From contig JAKLZD010000073.1 in the NCBI GenBank assembly GCA_024256245.1, forward strand, positions 1-8,510: a stretch of DNA of 8,510 bases, in the 5' to 3' direction. The notes beneath the pieces were generated by a model. It worked only from the letters and a program-made list of their open reading frames with translations, did no database searches and was not told the DNA's origin. A program made the translations under genes and the position numbers. The stretch is from Candidatus Methylarchaceae archaeon HK01M (lineage in GTDB: Archaea > Thermoproteota > Nitrososphaeria > Nitrososphaerales > JACAEJ01). Below are positions 6,099 through 8,510 of the stretch, piece by piece (the stretch's first letter is position 1; every line of letters begins with the position of its first letter).

Positions 6099-8300
6099 TT
6101 AAGATCCAGATCCTTGAGGGATTGGAGAAAATCTTTTTGATACTTCCTTATAAATCTCCATCTCTTGCTTAGAAATCGGTTTGACCTTCGCTAAAGCTTC
6201 ATTAAAGTTCTTCATTGTAACTTTAAGCTCTTTGGCCTTCTCTTTTGACTCCTCTTCAGTCTTATACTTGTCAAGATGCTCCCTTATGGCAGACATCGTT
6301 GCCACGTTACATAGAGCTGCGAGATCTGCCCCAGTATAACCATCAGTCAACTCTGCGAGCTTATCCAAATTCACATCTTTTGCGAGTGGTTTTTTATTCG
6401 TATGAATTTCAAGTATGGCCTTCCTAGCATCAAGATCTGGCGCGGGCACTTGTAGAAGTCTATCGAACCTTCCAGGCCTTAGCAAGGCAGGGTCTATGAT
6501 ATCCGGCCTATTGGTCGCACCTATTATTACAACCCCCCTTAACTCCTCTAAACCGTCAATTTCGGTCAAGATCTGGCTTATTACACGTTCTGTAACATGT
6601 GAGTCACCAAATCCCCCTCCCCTTACAGGAGTTATTGCATCCAATTCGTCGAAGAAAACTATACATGGTGCTGCCTGCCTTGCCTTCCTGAAGACTTCTC
6701 TAACACCTCTTTCTGACTCACCTACCCATTTGGAGAGTAACTCTGGGCCTTTGATACTGATGAAGTTGGCTTCACTTTCATTTGCCACTGCTTTTGCTAA
6801 AAGTGTCTTGCCAGTTCCAGGGGGACCAAACAGAAGAATGCCCTTCGGTGGTTTTGCATCAGCGTAGTCAAAGACTTCACGATGCTTCAGTGGCCACTCT
6901 ACAGCCTCTTTTAACTCCTGCTTTACATCCTCCAACCCTCCTACATCACCCCACTTTACCATTGGAATTTCTACCAACACTTCACGCATCGCCGAAGGCT
7001 CGACTTCTTTCAATGCATTTTGGAAATCTTGAGCCGTAACCGTGATCTTATTCAGTATATCTGCCGGTATGCTCGTCTGTTCTAAGTCTATATTTGGGAG
7101 AATCCTTCGCAATGTTCCCATTGCCGCTTCTTTACACAGCGCCTCTAGGTCTGCGCCAACGAACCCATGAGTTACATCTGCAAGCCTCCCAAGCTGGACA
7201 TCCTCTTTCAAGGGCATGCCTCTTGTATGAATCTGAAGTATCTCCAACCTACCTTGACGATCTGGTATGCCGATCTCTATCTCCCTATCGAACCTGCCTG
7301 GTCTTCTCAAGGCTGGGTCGAGGGCATCTGGTCGGTTCGTTGCTCCTATGACTACCACCTTGCCCCTAGATTCTAAACCATCCATCAAGGCTAAAAGTTG
7401 AGAAACAACACGTTTCTCGACATCGCCCGTTACTTCCTCTCTCTTAGGAGCGAGAGAATCGATCTCATCTATGAAGATTATACTGGGGGCATTTTCTTGG
7501 GCTTGTTTGAATATCTCCCTTAACCTCTCTTCACTCTCTCCATAGAACTTGCTCATGATCTCGGGTCCACTTATCGAAGAGAAGTTGGCATTCGTCTCGT
7601 TGGCAACTGCCTTTGCAAGCAAAGTCTTCCCTGTTCCAGGTGGTCCGTGTAACAAGACCCCTTTGGGGGCTTCTACGCCGAGTCTCTCGAAGATCTCTGG
7701 GTGTTTTAAGGGGAGTTCGACCATCTCCCTCACCTTTTGAGTCTCATGTCTCAATCCACCTATATCTTCATATGTTACTCTTGGGATGGCTTCAGGTACT
7801 GCCTTGACCATCTTCTCGCTTATAGTCACCTGAGTATTCACATCGATGACGACTGAATCAGAGATCGGGCTGATATTGGTGACGACCAGATCTATCCTTC
7901 TTCCCATTATGTTTATGACGATAGTATCCCCCCTTGTGACTACCCTCCCCTCCAGTATCTGGCGAAGGTACTCTTCTCCACCGACTATTCGTAAGGGTTC
8001 TGTAGGAGCCAGTGTTATCTTCTGAGCAGTCTTGGCTTCAGTCTTTCTGATCGTTACTTTGTCATCTATTCCCGTTTTTAAATTGTTTCGAATATAGCCG
8101 TCAATTCTGATTAAGCCCTTCCCATAGTCTTCTGGACGGCCAGGCCAAAGTAATGCATGTGTCTTTCTTTTTCCAACTATCTCTATAACATCGCCAGAGG
8201 TCAAACCCATCTCTTCGACTATTTTTGGATCGACCACCGCAACCCCTCTTCCTACATGTTTGGGGTAGGCCTCTGCAACTCTCAAAGTGTTACCAGACAT
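6099..8300 (-). CDS. cdc48: Cdc48/VAT-type AAA+ unfoldase (archaeal p97 homologue)
   Basis: The 733-residue protein has the full p97/VAT layout. A double-psi barrel and four-stranded N domain cover about 1-185, with LRVAEAYPKHVGRGVAVVD near the start. The D1 ATPase has Walker A GPPGTGKT (219-226), Walker B IIFIDE (D278, E279) and arginine fingers in RRPGRFDR (R336, R339). The D2 ATPase has GPPGTGKT (492-499), FFDE (D551, E552) and RPGRFDR (R611, R614). The pore loops are KFYGES (D1) and KWVGES (D2), so both rings carry aromatic residues, as in VAT. Such hexamers unfold proteins with ATP and feed proteases, including the 20S proteasome. The C-terminus ends PIPQGSGS and lacks the HbYX tail used for proteasome docking in some archaeal homologues. 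The ATG is supported by AGGAGGT 8 bases upstream. It is transcribed alone in this window and convergent with the Lon-like gene. Confidence 0.97.
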   Translation of the reverse strand: MSGNTLRVAEAYPKHVGRGVAVVDPKIVEEMGLTSGDVIEIVGKRKTHALLWPGRPEDYGKGLIRIDGYIRNNLKTGIDDKVTIRKTEAKTAQKITLAPTEPLRIVGGEEYLRQILEGRVVTRGDTIVINIMGRRIDLVVTNISPISDSVVIDVNTQVTISEKMVKAVPEAIPRVTYEDIGGLRHETQKVREMVELPLKHPEIFERLGVEAPKGVLLHGPPGTGKTLLAKAVANETNANFSSISGPEIMSKFYGESEERLREIFKQAQENAPSIIFIDEIDSLAPKREEVTGDVEKRVVSQLLALMDGLESRGKVVVIGATNRPDALDPALRRPGRFDREIEIGIPDRQGRLEILQIHTRGMPLKEDVQLGRLADVTHGFVGADLEALCKEAAMGTLRRILPNIDLEQTSIPADILNKITVTAQDFQNALKEVEPSAMREVLVEIPMVKWGDVGGLEDVKQELKEAVEWPLKHREVFDYADAKPPKGILLFGPPGTGKTLLAKAVANESEANFISIKGPELLSKWVGESERGVREVFRKARQAAPCIVFFDELDAITPVRGGGFGDSHVTERVISQILTEIDGLEELRGVVIIGATNRPDIIDPALLRPGRFDRLLQVPAPDLDARKAILEIHTNKKPLAKDVNLDKLAELTDGYTGADLAALCNVATMSAIREHLDKYKTEEESKEKAKELKVTMKNFNEALAKVKPISKQEMEIYKEVSKRFSPIPQGSGS

Positions 8301-8308
8301 GATCTTCG

Positions 8309-8315
8309 ACCTCCT
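8309..8315 (-). promoter_or_regulatory. Strong Shine-Dalgarno of cdc48
   Basis: AGGAGGT on the minus strand, 8 bases before the ATG at 8300, is a full-strength match to the anti-SD sequence and fixes the start codon. Confidence 0.85.
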
Positions 8316-8326
8316 AAAGCAATAGG

Positions 8327-8342
8327 TTAATAAAAAGGTTTC
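8327..8342 (-). promoter_or_regulatory. BRE/TATA-like element upstream of cdc48
   Basis: On the minus strand GAAACC is followed by TTTTTATTAA, a good archaeal BRE/TATA match. Its distance predicts a transcript starting about 3-8 bases before the ATG, which would exclude the Shine-Dalgarno. Either another promoter further upstream (for example the CGATAAAC stretch near 8350-8357) produces the SD-containing mRNA, or both forms exist. Confidence 0.35.
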
Positions 8343-8385
8343 ATCATGTTTATCGAAATATCTGCCCTCTTTCTGGATAGTCCAT

Positions 8386-8449
8386 TTGTTGCATAATTAA
8401 CGCTTTTTAAGAGTGATTTTAGAGGTTTAGTAATGTTATAATTGTTGCA
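8386..8449. repeat. Direct repeat TTGTTGCA upstream of cdc48
   Basis: TTGTTGCA occurs at 8386-8393 and 8442-8449, and the flanks extend the similarity to 12 of 14 bases. The copies are 56 bp apart, near five helical turns, in the region upstream of the cdc48 promoter. It may be a paired regulator site or coincidence. Confidence 0.3.
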
Positions 8450-8481
8450 AAATAGAGGATTCACTTTACGTAAAAAGAAGT

Positions 8482-8508
8482 GGAAGTTATTTAGTAGACT
8501 TCCTTTTT
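8482..8508. terminator. Hairpin with T-run at the right edge
   Basis: GGAAGT (8482-8487) pairs with ACTTCC (8498-8503) around a 10-base loop, followed by TTTTT at 8504-8508. On the minus strand the same stem is followed, after ACTTC, by another T5 run at 8472-8476. It could end a minus-strand gene lying beyond the window, or a short plus-strand transcript. The remaining upstream region of cdc48 (8301-8481) shows no gene. Confidence 0.4.
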
Positions 8509-8510
8509 AA

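Noticed and set aside
6415..6867. Plus-strand open frame of 150 codons and other long frames opposite Cdc48
   Set aside because: They lie antisense to strongly conserved Walker A/B and SRH motifs of Cdc48 and are shadow frames.

Overview
The window looks like a chromosomal segment from an archaeon. The 733-residue protein at 6099-8300 is an archaeal-type Cdc48/VAT ATPase, there is an M42 (TET-type) aminopeptidase, and several genes are preceded by BRE/TATA-like elements, in some cases with the start codon at a leaderless distance. Base composition is moderate (about half G+C in the core genes). A deep-branching Thermoproteota/Bathyarchaeia-like lineage would fit, but that placement is an inference from the general look of the proteins, not from an alignment.

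Layout from left to right: the 5' end of an aldo/keto reductase gene (minus strand, cut by the window edge); a 311-bp divergent intergenic region with an AT-rich palindrome; an M42 metallo-aminopeptidase (plus, 537-1580); a short convergent spacer holding a perfect 16-bp tandem repeat and a hairpin; a two-gene minus-strand unit encoding an intracellular gingipain-like (family C25, clan CD) cysteine peptidase followed with zero spacing by an unrecognised 97-residue protein (3148 down to 1763); an AT-rich divergent control region; a Lon-like protease of the AAA_32/LonB-LonC-like type (plus, 3421-5850); a convergent terminator region; and Cdc48 (minus, 8300-6099) with its upstream region at the right edge.

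Four of the six genes act in protein turnover: an unfoldase (Cdc48), a Lon-type processive protease, a peptide-trimming aminopeptidase (M42) and a caspase-fold endopeptidase (C25). They are not one operon, since strands alternate, but they make a plausible proteostasis neighbourhood.

The most interesting item is the C25 peptidase plus 97-residue partner. Both proteins lack signal peptides, the pair is clearly more AT-rich than its neighbours, and the small second gene is translationally coupled. That layout suggests an acquired protease with a cognate inhibitor, substrate or adaptor. The function of the small protein is not recognised, and the partner idea is inference.
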